Assembly: GCA_031549865.1 (NCBI GenBank)
Contig: JAVBPE010000009.1
Span: 1 to 50,032 of the forward strand
DNA: 50,032 nucleotides
Direction: 5' to 3'
Source of the DNA: JAVBPE01 sp031549865
GTDB lineage: Bacteria > Bacillota_I > Bacilli_A > Acholeplasmatales > Anaeroplasmataceae
The notes under the pieces were generated by a model. It was given only the letters and a program-made list of their open reading frames with translations, was not told where the DNA came from and made no database searches. The position numbers were made by a program, and so were the translations under genes. This document shows, in pieces, positions 24,280 through 33,116 of the stretch. Every line of letters starts with the position of its first letter. Positions within the stretch are counted from its first letter, which is position 1.

Positions 24280-25986
24280 ATGCCGAAAATTAAAACTAAA
24301 CAAAAATCAGATGAAAAAAATTATTTCTATGAAATATTAGGAATTCTTTTTTGCTTAATTTCTTTAATTATTTTAGGTAGATTAGGAAAAGCTGGTATAT
24401 ATTTAAATCTAATTTTAAAAATTATTTTTGGAGATTACGCTATTTTATTATTAATTTTCTTGTTTTTTTTAGGTCTTTTAGGAATTATAAAAAAAAGATT
24501 TATTAATTTTAGGCATATTGCTTTTATAGGACTTATCTTCATTTATCTAGGTGTTTCCATGCTTGCTCATTTAAGTATATATGATGCATTATTATGCGAC
24601 AATAGTAATATAACCAGTGAAACATTTAACTTATATAAAAATTATTTTTCGAATTATGAGGTTTCTTATATTACAGGTGGTGGAGTAATTGGTTGTTTAG
24701 TTATGCAACTTAATTTATTTTTATTTGGAAAAACAGGTATGATAGTAATTAGTATAATTTTTATTATAATTGGAATCTGTTTTATGTTTCAAACCAATAT
24801 ATTTGAAAAACTATTTAAAGGTAATCATTTTAAAAATATTATAAAAAAAAGTTTTTTTATGTTTAAATCTTATTTTACAAACATTGAAACAACAAAAAAA
24901 TATAATCCCAAAAGAAAATATTTCTTTGGACTTAATATCTTACAAGATATTCCTACATCTGAAAATTTTATTTTACAAAGTCAAATAAATAAAGAAGTAG
25001 CCTTGAACTTAGAAAAATTTATTTCCATTAATAAGATTAATGCCGTTTTTAGTGAGCAAATAACTTCATTTTCCTCTTCAAGATTTATTATTAAATTAGA
25101 TCAAGCATATGATGTAAAATTATTTAAAGAGCAAATGAATGATTTTTTTTCAAAGAAATGTTTCATTTATAAAAAAAATAATAATTATTATATTGATGTT
25201 CCTAATCAATTTAAAGAATTACTTACTGCTAAAAGGTTATATACCGAAACAATTAAAGATGATGGATTAGCAGTTGGATATGAGGTTAATAAAGAAATAT
25301 TAAGAATATCATTAGAAGATACTAACGCAATTTTTTTAATAGGCGATTATGGAAGTGGAATAAGAAGTTTTATAAAAAGCCTAATTGTCCAAATTTTCTT
25401 AAAATATCAATTTGATGTGAAAATTCTTTTTAATGATAATACTAAATCATTTGATTATCTTGATTTTATTTCAAATGAATTAAGATATCTGAAAGATGAA
25501 AAACAAATGCTTGAATATTTAGAAGAAGAATTTATGGAATATGAAAGAAGAGTAGAATTATTTAAATTTTTAGATGTTGAGACTTTAGATAAAGCAAATG
25601 AAAACATTAATGCTGCTCATCCTAATATAAAAAAATTATATCCGTATTTCAACATTTTTTATCTCGATTATGAAAAAATAAGTAATGATTTAATTATGAA
25701 AATAAATTTTTTAATTAAGTTTGGCTTTAATGTAGGGATGTATTCAATAATAGTTGTAAGAGACAAAGAATCTATTTCTAAATTACAAGTCCAAAATAGC
25801 AAGGCCATTTTCTTCAAAACGGAAGAAATTTTATTATCTTTAAAAATGTTAGGTAATGATTTATCTTGTTATTTACAAAAAAAAGGAGATATCCTATTCT
25901 TAGATCAAAATGAACTATATCATGGACAAACTCCTTATTTATCTGAAAGTGACTTTCAAAATTTTATTAAAAGACTTATTTCTTAA
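24280..25986 (+). CDS. Degenerate FtsK/SpoIIIE-like protein
   Basis: 568 residues. Four or five N-terminal membrane helices (about 18-165) and a linker lead to an FtsK-type motor domain. Homology shows in EEFMEYERRVELFKFLDV and in the end motif KKGDILFLDQNE. The nucleotide site is broken: Walker A reads GDYGSGIRS (355-363), with Ile where Lys is needed, and Walker B reads FYLDYE, with Tyr in place of Glu. The C-terminal gamma winged helix is absent. It is unlikely to pump DNA but may still bind it or the septum. The gene follows RNase J as spoIIIE follows rnjB in Bacillus. The end overlaps rarA by 11 bases. Confidence 0.75.
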   Translation: MPKIKTKQKSDEKNYFYEILGILFCLISLIILGRLGKAGIYLNLILKIIFGDYAILLLIFLFFLGLLGIIKKRFINFRHIAFIGLIFIYLGVSMLAHLSIYDALLCDNSNITSETFNLYKNYFSNYEVSYITGGGVIGCLVMQLNLFLFGKTGMIVISIIFIIIGICFMFQTNIFEKLFKGNHFKNIIKKSFFMFKSYFTNIETTKKYNPKRKYFFGLNILQDIPTSENFILQSQINKEVALNLEKFISINKINAVFSEQITSFSSSRFIIKLDQAYDVKLFKEQMNDFFSKKCFIYKKNNNYYIDVPNQFKELLTAKRLYTETIKDDGLAVGYEVNKEILRISLEDTNAIFLIGDYGSGIRSFIKSLIVQIFLKYQFDVKILFNDNTKSFDYLDFISNELRYLKDEKQMLEYLEEEFMEYERRVELFKFLDVETLDKANENINAAHPNIKKLYPYFNIFYLDYEKISNDLIMKINFLIKFGFNVGMYSIIVVRDKESISKLQVQNSKAIFFKTEEILLSLKMLGNDLSCYLQKKGDILFLDQNELYHGQTPYLSESDFQNFIKRLIS

Positions 25987-27202
25987 GTTTTCTTTGCTTT
26001 AAAACATTTAAACGATCATTAAATGCCCGTTCATAATTTCCTGTTAAAACAGGTTTATAATACTCTTTAGATAATAATTCATCAGGCATATATTGTTGAA
26101 CTACGAAAGAGTCATCAAAGTCATGAGGATATTTATAAATAACCTTATGACTTTTTAATTCTTTATTTAAAATGTGTTTAGGTATTTGCATCGATTCTAA
26201 ATAATCCAAATCAGCTAATGCTTCATTAATAGCAGTATAAGTAGAATTGCTTTTTGGACTTAAAGCTAGATCAACCGTGATATTGGCCAAAGGAAGATTT
26301 GCCTCAGGTAGTCCTAATTCTAAAGCAGCCTTACATGCTGCATATACTCTTGGACCTAATTGAGGATTACCTAAACCAATATCTTCATACATCAAGCACA
26401 TAAGACGTCTACAAATGATTTGTAAATCACCTATTTTAAGTAACCTTGCTAAATAATGGAGTGCAGCATCAGGATCACTGCCACGAACTGATTTTATAAA
26501 AGCACTTAATAAATCATAATAATTTTCTCCTTGACTATCAAGTGCAAAAGATTTTAACCCAATTAAATTTTTAACATTTTCTAAGCTAACTTCTTCTAAA
26601 AGTGCAGTTACTTCAAGCATGTTAAGGGCCGTTCTAATCTCACAAGAAGAAGTTAAAGCGATATATTCTAAAATGTCATCAGTAATAATTTTATTCTTAA
26701 ATTCTTCATTCTCATTAATAGTTTTTTTAAGTAAAAGAATAATATCATCTTTTTTTATTTCATTAAGACGATAAATATGACATCGTGAACGAATGGCAGG
26801 GTTTATTGTAGCATAAGGATTTTCAGTTGTTAAGCCTATGATAATTATACTACCATCTTCAACAAATGGTAAAAGGAAGTCTTGAGTATCTTTTTTCATC
26901 CTATGAATTTCATCAATAACTACAATACAGTTTTCATAATATTTTGCCCCATCCGAGATTTCTTTTAATTTAGCTTTTGAATCCACAGAAGCATTAAAAG
27001 AGTATGTATTAAGGCCATAATAACTGCTTATAATTGATGCAATAGATGTTTTACCACATCCTGGTGCCCCATATAAAATAAGGGAGCATAATTTATTATT
27101 ATCAATCATTTTTTTGATAACGCCTTGTTCTCCAATTAAGTGGTCTTGACCAACTATATCCAAGAAATTTTTAGGTCTAAGTCTATAAGCTAAAGGTTTC
27201 AT
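25976..27202 (-). CDS. rarA: Replication-associated recombination protein A (RarA/MgsA)
   Basis: 408 residues. An AAA+ ATPase acting at stalled replication forks. MKPLAYRLRPKNFLDIVGQDHLIG opens the protein. Walker A is GAPGCGKTS, Walker B is IVVIDEIHR, sensor 1 is TTENP and the Arg finger region is AIRSRC. The C-terminal tetramerisation domain begins around KSVRGSDPDAALHYLARLL. Length and order are normal. AAAGGTGATATAA precedes the ATG. Convergent to the FtsK-like gene. Confidence 0.95.
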   Translation of the reverse strand: MKPLAYRLRPKNFLDIVGQDHLIGEQGVIKKMIDNNKLCSLILYGAPGCGKTSIASIISSYYGLNTYSFNASVDSKAKLKEISDGAKYYENCIVVIDEIHRMKKDTQDFLLPFVEDGSIIIIGLTTENPYATINPAIRSRCHIYRLNEIKKDDIILLLKKTINENEEFKNKIITDDILEYIALTSSCEIRTALNMLEVTALLEEVSLENVKNLIGLKSFALDSQGENYYDLLSAFIKSVRGSDPDAALHYLARLLKIGDLQIICRRLMCLMYEDIGLGNPQLGPRVYAACKAALELGLPEANLPLANITVDLALSPKSNSTYTAINEALADLDYLESMQIPKHILNKELKSHKVIYKYPHDFDDSFVVQQYMPDELLSKEYYKPVLTGNYERAFNDRLNVLKQRKLKK

Positions 27203-27229
27203 TTATATCACCTTTATCATTATAACACT

Positions 27230-27595
27230 TTAAATTATTTTTTTAAAGTTTACTCCCATAATTCCACCGATTGTTGAGGCGATAATAAATAGTAAATATT
27301 TTAAATAGAATAAATTATCGAATTCATTTCCTGATAAGAAAATAAATAATGAAATTATTAAAATGTGAATAACGCCATTTAAGAGTCCAACTAATAGCCC
27401 CTTTTTATGAAAATAATTTGCAAATAGTAATCCTAAAAAGAAGAACGTAATAGCCCCAATAATTAATATAAAAATAGGATTGATTTTTATAACATTAGCT
27501 TTCATTAGATATAAAGTATAAATAGAAGTTAATACTAAAAGTATAAGAAGAGCAATTGTATATATCTTGATAATTTTAAAAAATATTGATTTCAT
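27230..27595 (-). CDS. TIGR04086-type four-helix membrane protein
   Basis: 121 residues with four membrane helices (about 10-32, 42-60, 67-88, 98-116). The glycines in HKKGLLVGLLNGVIHI and the end GGIMGVNFKK fit the small TIGR04086 family of Firmicutes. Function unknown. The ATG at 27595 is chosen because GGTGAG precedes it and because the longer reading frame adds only AT-rich sequence antisense to the DUF421 promoter region. Divergent from the DUF421 gene. Confidence 0.7.
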   Translation of the reverse strand: MKSIFFKIIKIYTIALLILLVLTSIYTLYLMKANVIKINPIFILIIGAITFFFLGLLFANYFHKKGLLVGLLNGVIHILIISLFIFLSGNEFDNLFYLKYLLFIIASTIGGIMGVNFKKII

Positions 27596-27659
27596 TTTCT
27601 CACCACTTAATTTTATGTGTAAATATAAAAAATATGACAATACTATTATTGGTGATTTT

Positions 27660-28319
27660 ATGGAATTTGTATATGTAAGTTTAAGAACAGTATTTATTTT
27701 TATTTTAATAATCGCAATTATTAGAATCCTTGGCAAAAGAGAAGTTGGAGAATTATCTATTTTTGACTTGGCTGTTATTTTAATAATCGCTGATTTAGGT
27801 AGTTTTGGAATAGAGAATGCCGAAAAGTTTATTCCATCAATTATTTGTTTAGGAATAATTCTTATTCTCCAAAAACTTTTTTCTTATTTACTAGTAAAAA
27901 AAGCGAAATTACGTTCGCTTTTTGATGGGTCTTCAAAAATAATTATCTTTGAAGGAAAATTAGATTTAGAAGCTATGAAAGAAGAAATGTATACAGTTGA
28001 TGATTTAATTACGCAAATGCGTAATAATAATATTATGGATATTGAAGAGATAAAATTAGCTATATTAGAGACAAATGGAGAACTGTCTGTTTTTAAAAAA
28101 GATGATTATCCAAAAATTATATTACCTATTATTGTGAGTGGCGAAATAGTTAAAGAAAGCTGTCGTGTTTTTAAATTATCAGAAAAAGATGTAACAAAAA
28201 TGGCTTTTAAATCTGAAGTTGCCGTTAAAGACGTTTTTTACGCTGCAACAGATGGTGTGAAACTTTTTGTCCACCAAATCGGTAATTATAAAAAATCCAA
28301 AGGAAAATCAAAGAAGTAG
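27660..28319 (+). CDS. DUF421 (YetF-like) membrane protein
   Basis: 219 residues. Three membrane helices (about 5-85) carry the family hallmark AIIRILGKREVGELSIFDLAV. The cytosolic YetF domain contains SLFDGSSKIIIFEGKLD, then YTVDDLITQMR and the ETNGELSVF segment. Function is unknown apart from roles of relatives in spore membranes. The ATG at 27660 with GGTGAT upstream is preferred over an earlier frame start at 27567. The last 95 bases overlap the 3' end of the convergent flippase gene. Confidence 0.88.
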   Translation: MEFVYVSLRTVFIFILIIAIIRILGKREVGELSIFDLAVILIIADLGSFGIENAEKFIPSIICLGIILILQKLFSYLLVKKAKLRSLFDGSSKIIIFEGKLDLEAMKEEMYTVDDLITQMRNNNIMDIEEIKLAILETNGELSVFKKDDYPKIILPIIVSGEIVKESCRVFKLSEKDVTKMAFKSEVAVKDVFYAATDGVKLFVHQIGNYKKSKGKSKK

Positions 28320-29721
28320 CATTTGTTAATATAAAGTTTAATATAAAATGAGTATTTGACAATAAAAGAGTTTGAATAATATTTTGCAAAATCAAAGCTA
28401 TTGAGAGAATAATTGCTTTGATTTTTATTTTATATCCAGTATGTTTTCTAACAGATATATAGTGAAGTGCGATATTTAATAATCCACTGATAACTACAGT
28501 TATGGCAAGACCTGATGTATTAAACAATGGGTTTTGACATAATACAAAAATACAAATTAAGCCAACCGCAGAGCTTACTATACTATGCATTAAAAGTTGT
28601 TTTTCAAGCTGATGGGCTTGCATAACAACAACAAAGATAGGGGTAAAATAACTAAAGAAATAAAAAGGCGCTAAAAAAGAGACTATAGGTGCACTTGATG
28701 CATCATTATAAAATAAGTTTAAAACAAAATCTGGATAAAAATAAGAAATATTAAAATTTAATAGCGCAAAGATAAAGCAAAAATAGAGGGCTTTATTTAT
28801 ATACCATTCTGATCTTTTTTTATCATCTTTATATTCACTTAAAAATGGAAAAATTGCTTTTGCTACGCTAAATGAGGAAAAGATGGCCATTATCAATAAA
28901 GGAATAGCATAGGAGCAAATCATTGCATAATATGTGGATGATGCTTCAGTTGAAATATTTATTTTTGAGCAAGCATATGTGAAAATAATCGGTTCAAAAA
29001 AACCTGCAAGTGATAAAACAAGTGATTGCATAGTTAATGGCATAGCTTGTTTTAATATTTCTTTTTCATAAAAGTCGGTTTTATTTTCTTTTAAAGTGAA
29101 TGATGTTATTTTTCTTACTCTAAAAATTAAATATGAAAAAGAAATTATTTCTGATACGCTCATTGCTAAATACGAAGCTGAAACTTTAAATAAAATACTT
29201 TTCTCTCTAAATATATATATTACTAAGAATGTCACTAAAATTTTAGCAGTTTGTTCTAAGAGATTAGATAAACTAGTTATATGAAATAATTTATTTGCTT
29301 CTAAATAGCCTTTAATTATTCCTGCTAAATTTGAGCAATAAATTAAAGGTATGCAGCATAATAACGGATAATATAAATCCATGCTTCCATACATAAATTT
29401 ATATAATGGAAATGATAGGAGAATAATAATAGCGATTATAGAAGAAGAAATAATATTTATCCTAAGACAAGATTTAATGATAACTTTAGTTGGAGTTTGT
29501 CTCGCCTTATAATTATAAGCTATTCTTTGATTTGCAACGACTTGAATACTTAATGAAGAAAGACATAAAGATAGAGATAAAACTGGAAACACTAAGGAAT
29601 AAATGGTCATTCCTTCTATTTTTAAAATTCTTGTTAGAACTATTTTATAGAATAGCCCTAGTACTTTTATTACGACACCGATGTAGAAAAAACTTTTTAT
29701 ATTGCTTTTTACATTGCTCAA
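28225..29721 (-). CDS. SpoVB/MurJ-like oligosaccharide flippase
   Basis: 498 residues, 12-14 membrane helices, MOP superfamily. The start FFYIGVVIKVLGLFYKIVLTRILKIEGM matches SpoVB/YtgP-type proteins, some of which flip lipid II. With PBP1A in the same window a role in peptidoglycan precursor export is likely, but polysaccharide export is possible. The start codon is TTG at 29721 after GGGTGA. The last 31 codons lie antisense to the DUF421 gene, and the final membrane helix is partly coded there. Confidence 0.85.
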   Translation of the reverse strand: MSNVKSNIKSFFYIGVVIKVLGLFYKIVLTRILKIEGMTIYSLVFPVLSLSLCLSSLSIQVVANQRIAYNYKARQTPTKVIIKSCLRINIISSSIIAIIILLSFPLYKFMYGSMDLYYPLLCCIPLIYCSNLAGIIKGYLEANKLFHITSLSNLLEQTAKILVTFLVIYIFREKSILFKVSASYLAMSVSEIISFSYLIFRVRKITSFTLKENKTDFYEKEILKQAMPLTMQSLVLSLAGFFEPIIFTYACSKINISTEASSTYYAMICSYAIPLLIMAIFSSFSVAKAIFPFLSEYKDDKKRSEWYINKALYFCFIFALLNFNISYFYPDFVLNLFYNDASSAPIVSFLAPFYFFSYFTPIFVVVMQAHQLEKQLLMHSIVSSAVGLICIFVLCQNPLFNTSGLAITVVISGLLNIALHYISVRKHTGYKIKIKAIILSIALILQNIIQTLLLSNTHFILNFILTNATSLIFLWIFYNYRFGGQKVSHHLLQRKKRL

Positions 29722-29772
29722 TTTTATTCACCCATAAAATATATGTATGAAGTTAATAAATAATTAAAAAAG

Positions 29773-29801
29773 TTCAAAGAATTATGAAAATATGATATAA
29801 T
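29773..29801 (+). promoter_or_regulatory. Promoter of apt-relA-dtd
   Basis: TTCAAA (29773-29778), 17-base spacer, TATAAT (29796-29801) with extended -10 TGA. Confidence 0.75.
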
Positions 29802-29825
29802 TATTCTAAAATCGGAGGTTTATGT

Positions 29826-30344
29826 ATGGATTTAAAGAAGTATATTGCAAATGTTGAAGATTTTCCTAAAAAAGGAATATTATTTAAAGATATAACGCCG
29901 TTAATGGGCAATGGTGAAGCATATCATTATGCTTGTAAACAAATAGAAGAATTCGCTAGTAAAAGAAATGCTACCATTATAGTCGGTCCTGAAGCAAGAG
30001 GATTTATCTTTGGTTGTCCGGTTGCAGTAAGTTTAAATATTGGTTTTGCACCAATTAGAAAACCTGGTAAATTACCAAGAGAAACAATTGAAAAAAAGTA
30101 CGATTTAGAATATGGGCATAATACATTATGTTTACATAAAGATGCTATCAAAAAAGGTGATAGAGTTTTATTAATTGATGATTTGTTAGCAACAGGTGGA
30201 ACTGTAAAAGCGGCAATTGATTTAGTAGAATCACTTGGGGGAATAGTTTGTGGTATTGCATTTTTAATTGAATTAACAAGTTTAAATGGACGCGATTTAT
30301 TAAAGGGATATGACGTATTATCATTAATGAAATATGATGATTAA
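29826..30344 (+). CDS. apt: Adenine phosphoribosyltransferase
   Basis: 172 residues, normal length. It converts adenine and PRPP to AMP in purine salvage. Typical blocks are FPKKGILFKDITPL, VGPEARGFIFGCPVA, RKPGKLPRE and the PRPP loop VLLIDDLLATGGT. GGAGG lies 7 bases before the ATG. First gene of apt-relA-dtd, the same order as in Bacillus. Confidence 0.97.
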   Translation: MDLKKYIANVEDFPKKGILFKDITPLMGNGEAYHYACKQIEEFASKRNATIIVGPEARGFIFGCPVAVSLNIGFAPIRKPGKLPRETIEKKYDLEYGHNTLCLHKDAIKKGDRVLLIDDLLATGGTVKAAIDLVESLGGIVCGIAFLIELTSLNGRDLLKGYDVLSLMKYDD

Positions 30345-30374
30345 TAATTAATAATAAAATAAGGAGGTGAAATT

Positions 30375-32561
30375 ATGCAAGATAAAATTACATATGATGA
30401 TTTATTTATGAAATTAAAAAGTTATATGCACAATGATAAAGACATTGAAGCTATTAAAAAAGCATATGATTATGCTTGTACTATGCACGAAAATCAATTT
30501 CGTAAATCGGGAGAACCTTACATAATTCACCCAATTCAAGTGGCATGTATTTTAGCGGAATTAAAAGTTGGACCTGCAACAATTATTGCAGGACTTTTAC
30601 ATGATGTTGTTGAAGATACAGAAACAAGTTATGATGATATTGTTGTTATGTTTGGAGAAGATGTTGCTAACATTGTTGAAGGTGTAACAAAGGTTGGTAA
30701 ACTTAAATTCTCATCATTAGAAAAACAACAAGCTGAAAATCATCAAAAAATGCTTTTAGCTATGGCTAAAGATATAAGAGTAATTGTAGTTAAATTAGCA
30801 GATAGATTACATAACATAAGAACTATTGCTTCATTACCAGAAGAAAAAAGACTAAGAATATGTCAAGAAACATTAGAAATATATGCCCCTTTAGCGCATA
30901 AACTAGGGATGTTTAAAATAAAAGCTGAATTAGAAGATTGTTCTTTAAGATATGTTGATCCCCTTATGTATACAAGCATTTTAAAGCAATTAACAAGTTC
31001 TGCTAAATCAAGATTATCAACTATTGATGCAGTTATTGATGACATAAAAAATCAATTAAATCCTAATGGAGTTACCAATTATACTATTAAAGGTCGTATT
31101 AAAAACATTTATAGTATTTATAAAAAAATGAAGCAACAAGATAAAGAATTTGATGAAATATACGATATTTTAGCTATTAGAATAATTGTTGATAATGTTG
31201 CAAACTGTTATCAAGTATTAGGTTTAATCCATGCGCATTATACGCCAGTTCCAAAAAGATTTAAAGATTATATTGCAGTTCCAAAGCCAAACCTTTATCA
31301 ATCACTTCATACAACCGTAATTGCCTCAGATGGTCAGACATTTGAAGTTCAAATCCGTACTGAAGATATGGATCAAATAGCGGAAATTGGGATTGCTGCT
31401 CACTGGGCATATAAAGATAATGTCGCTTATTCAAAAGAAAAAGAACAATTTGAAATAGCTCAAAAATTAAAATGGTATGCAGATTTATTACAATTCAGTG
31501 ATGAAAAAGAAGAAAAAGATAGTGCTGAAGAATTTGTTGAATCAATTAAAGATGATATTTTAGCGGCAAATGTTTATGTATACACGCCAACTGGTGATGT
31601 TATTGCCCTTCCGAAATCATCTACTCCAATTGACTTTGCCTATAAAATTCATACTAATTTAGGGAATAAAATGGTAGGTGCAATTGTTAATAATCGTATG
31701 GTTCCTATTGATACAGAACTTATGAATGGGGACATTGTTTCTATCAAAATAAATAAAAACTCATTTGGTCCATCAGCAGATTGGATTAAAATTGTTAAAA
31801 CAAGTCATGCTAAGCATAAAATAAAAAGTTTCTTAAACAAACAAAATCGCGATGTTTTAATTGCTCAAGGTAAATCGTCATTAGACATCGAATTATCACA
31901 AATAAAGAAAACTGGCTTTGAATTAAGTGATCAATTTGTTATTGACAATTTCTCTAAAAATAATCTATCTACAATTGATGATATGTATTGTGAAATTGGA
32001 AAAGGAAACTTAAGTGTTAAAACAGTCGGTTTAAAAATTACTGGAGCACAAGTTGTTACAACAGAAGACCAATTACAACGTCAAATTGAACGTTCTAATA
32101 AGATTCTAACTACTAATTCTGAAACTGGAGTTGTTGTAGAAGGATTATCAAACCCACAATTAAAATTAGGGGCCTGCTGTAATCCTATTCCTGGTGATGA
32201 AATAGAAGGATATATTACTAAAGGTAATGGAATTATGGTGCATCATAAAAACTGTAAGAATCTTGCAGCTTTAGAAACAAATCGAGTTATTGACCTTACA
32301 TGGGCGACCAATCCAAATCGCAAATATCCAGTTAATATTAAGATTACCGCGAGTCAAAGTAATAATTTGTTAGCGGAAATATTAAATACTGTATCAGCAA
32401 ACAATATGTATATCGCCTCAATTAGTCAGGTAAATAATAATCGCTTAGAATCAGTTATAAAAGTTAAATTATTAACATATAGTTTAGTTGAATTACAAAA
32501 ATTAATTGTGAATATGAAAAAAATTCCATTAATTCATAATATTGAAAGAGAAAATCTATGA
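30375..32561 (+). CDS. relA: Bifunctional (p)ppGpp synthetase/hydrolase (Rel)
   Basis: 728 residues. The HD hydrolase domain (about 30-190) has HDVVEDT at 76-82. The synthetase domain (about 230-345) contains RIKNIYSIYKKM and YQSLHTTV. TGS (about 395-455, VYVYTPTGDVIALP), helical, zinc-finger-like (GACCNPIPGDEI) and ACT domains follow. Both catalytic halves look intact, so it makes and destroys the stringent-response alarmone in the cytosol. AAGGAGGTG precedes the ATG. Its TGA overlaps the dtd ATG. Confidence 0.96.
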   Translation: MQDKITYDDLFMKLKSYMHNDKDIEAIKKAYDYACTMHENQFRKSGEPYIIHPIQVACILAELKVGPATIIAGLLHDVVEDTETSYDDIVVMFGEDVANIVEGVTKVGKLKFSSLEKQQAENHQKMLLAMAKDIRVIVVKLADRLHNIRTIASLPEEKRLRICQETLEIYAPLAHKLGMFKIKAELEDCSLRYVDPLMYTSILKQLTSSAKSRLSTIDAVIDDIKNQLNPNGVTNYTIKGRIKNIYSIYKKMKQQDKEFDEIYDILAIRIIVDNVANCYQVLGLIHAHYTPVPKRFKDYIAVPKPNLYQSLHTTVIASDGQTFEVQIRTEDMDQIAEIGIAAHWAYKDNVAYSKEKEQFEIAQKLKWYADLLQFSDEKEEKDSAEEFVESIKDDILAANVYVYTPTGDVIALPKSSTPIDFAYKIHTNLGNKMVGAIVNNRMVPIDTELMNGDIVSIKINKNSFGPSADWIKIVKTSHAKHKIKSFLNKQNRDVLIAQGKSSLDIELSQIKKTGFELSDQFVIDNFSKNNLSTIDDMYCEIGKGNLSVKTVGLKITGAQVVTTEDQLQRQIERSNKILTTNSETGVVVEGLSNPQLKLGACCNPIPGDEIEGYITKGNGIMVHHKNCKNLAALETNRVIDLTWATNPNRKYPVNIKITASQSNNLLAEILNTVSANNMYIASISQVNNNRLESVIKVKLLTYSLVELQKLIVNMKKIPLIHNIERENL

Positions 32562-33007
32562 GAATAGTTTTGCAAAGAGCATTAGATGCTTCTGTTAGTG
32601 TAAATAATAAAATTATTTCAAGTATTAAAAAGGGTTATGTTTTATTAGTTGGTTTCGAAATTAACGATACCATTTTAGAAGTAGAAAAATTAGCTAAAAA
32701 GGTCGCTAATATAAGAGTTTTTGAAGATGCTAATTTAAAAATGAACCTAGATATAAAGAGTACTAATGGAGAAATCTTAGCAATTAGTCAGTTTACTTTG
32801 TATGCAGATTGTAAGAACGGCAATAGACCTTCTTTTATTGAATCAATGAAATTTGATGAAGCAAGGATTCTATATGAGAAGTTTGTTCAAATAATGAATG
32901 ATGAACATAAAATTAATTGTTATAAAGGGGTATTTGGGGAATTTATGGAAGTAAAATTCATTAATGATGGTCCTGTTACGATTGTTTTAGACTCAAAAGA
33001 ACTATAA
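32558..33007 (+). CDS. dtd: D-aminoacyl-tRNA deacylase
   Basis: 149 residues. It removes D-amino acids (and Gly from tRNA-Ala) from tRNA. The active-site motifs SQFTLYADCKNGNRPSF and NDGPVTIVLDS are present. It starts MRIVLQRALDASVSV as usual. Coupled to relA by an ATGA overlap. A strong terminator follows. Confidence 0.95.
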   Translation: MRIVLQRALDASVSVNNKIISSIKKGYVLLVGFEINDTILEVEKLAKKVANIRVFEDANLKMNLDIKSTNGEILAISQFTLYADCKNGNRPSFIESMKFDEARILYEKFVQIMNDEHKINCYKGVFGEFMEVKFINDGPVTIVLDSKEL

Positions 33008-33008
33008 T

Positions 33009-33042
33009 AAAACGCATTTTTGCAAAAAAATGTGTTTTTTTT
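33009..33042 (+). terminator. Terminator of apt-relA-dtd
   Basis: AAAACGCATTTTT (33009-33021), loop GCAA, AAAAATGTGTTTT (33026-33038), one G-U pair, T run. Confidence 0.85.
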
Positions 33043-33071
33043 ATTTTTTCACTTTTTTCTTATCAAAAACA

Positions 33072-33080
33072 TGTTATAAT
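33072..33080 (+). promoter_or_regulatory. Extended -10 promoter
   Basis: TGTTATAAT with no clear -35, 37 bases before the ATG of the membrane protein at 33117. Confidence 0.55.
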
Positions 33081-33116
33081 AAATTATAATAGAATTATTA
33101 TAGGTAGGTGTTCATT

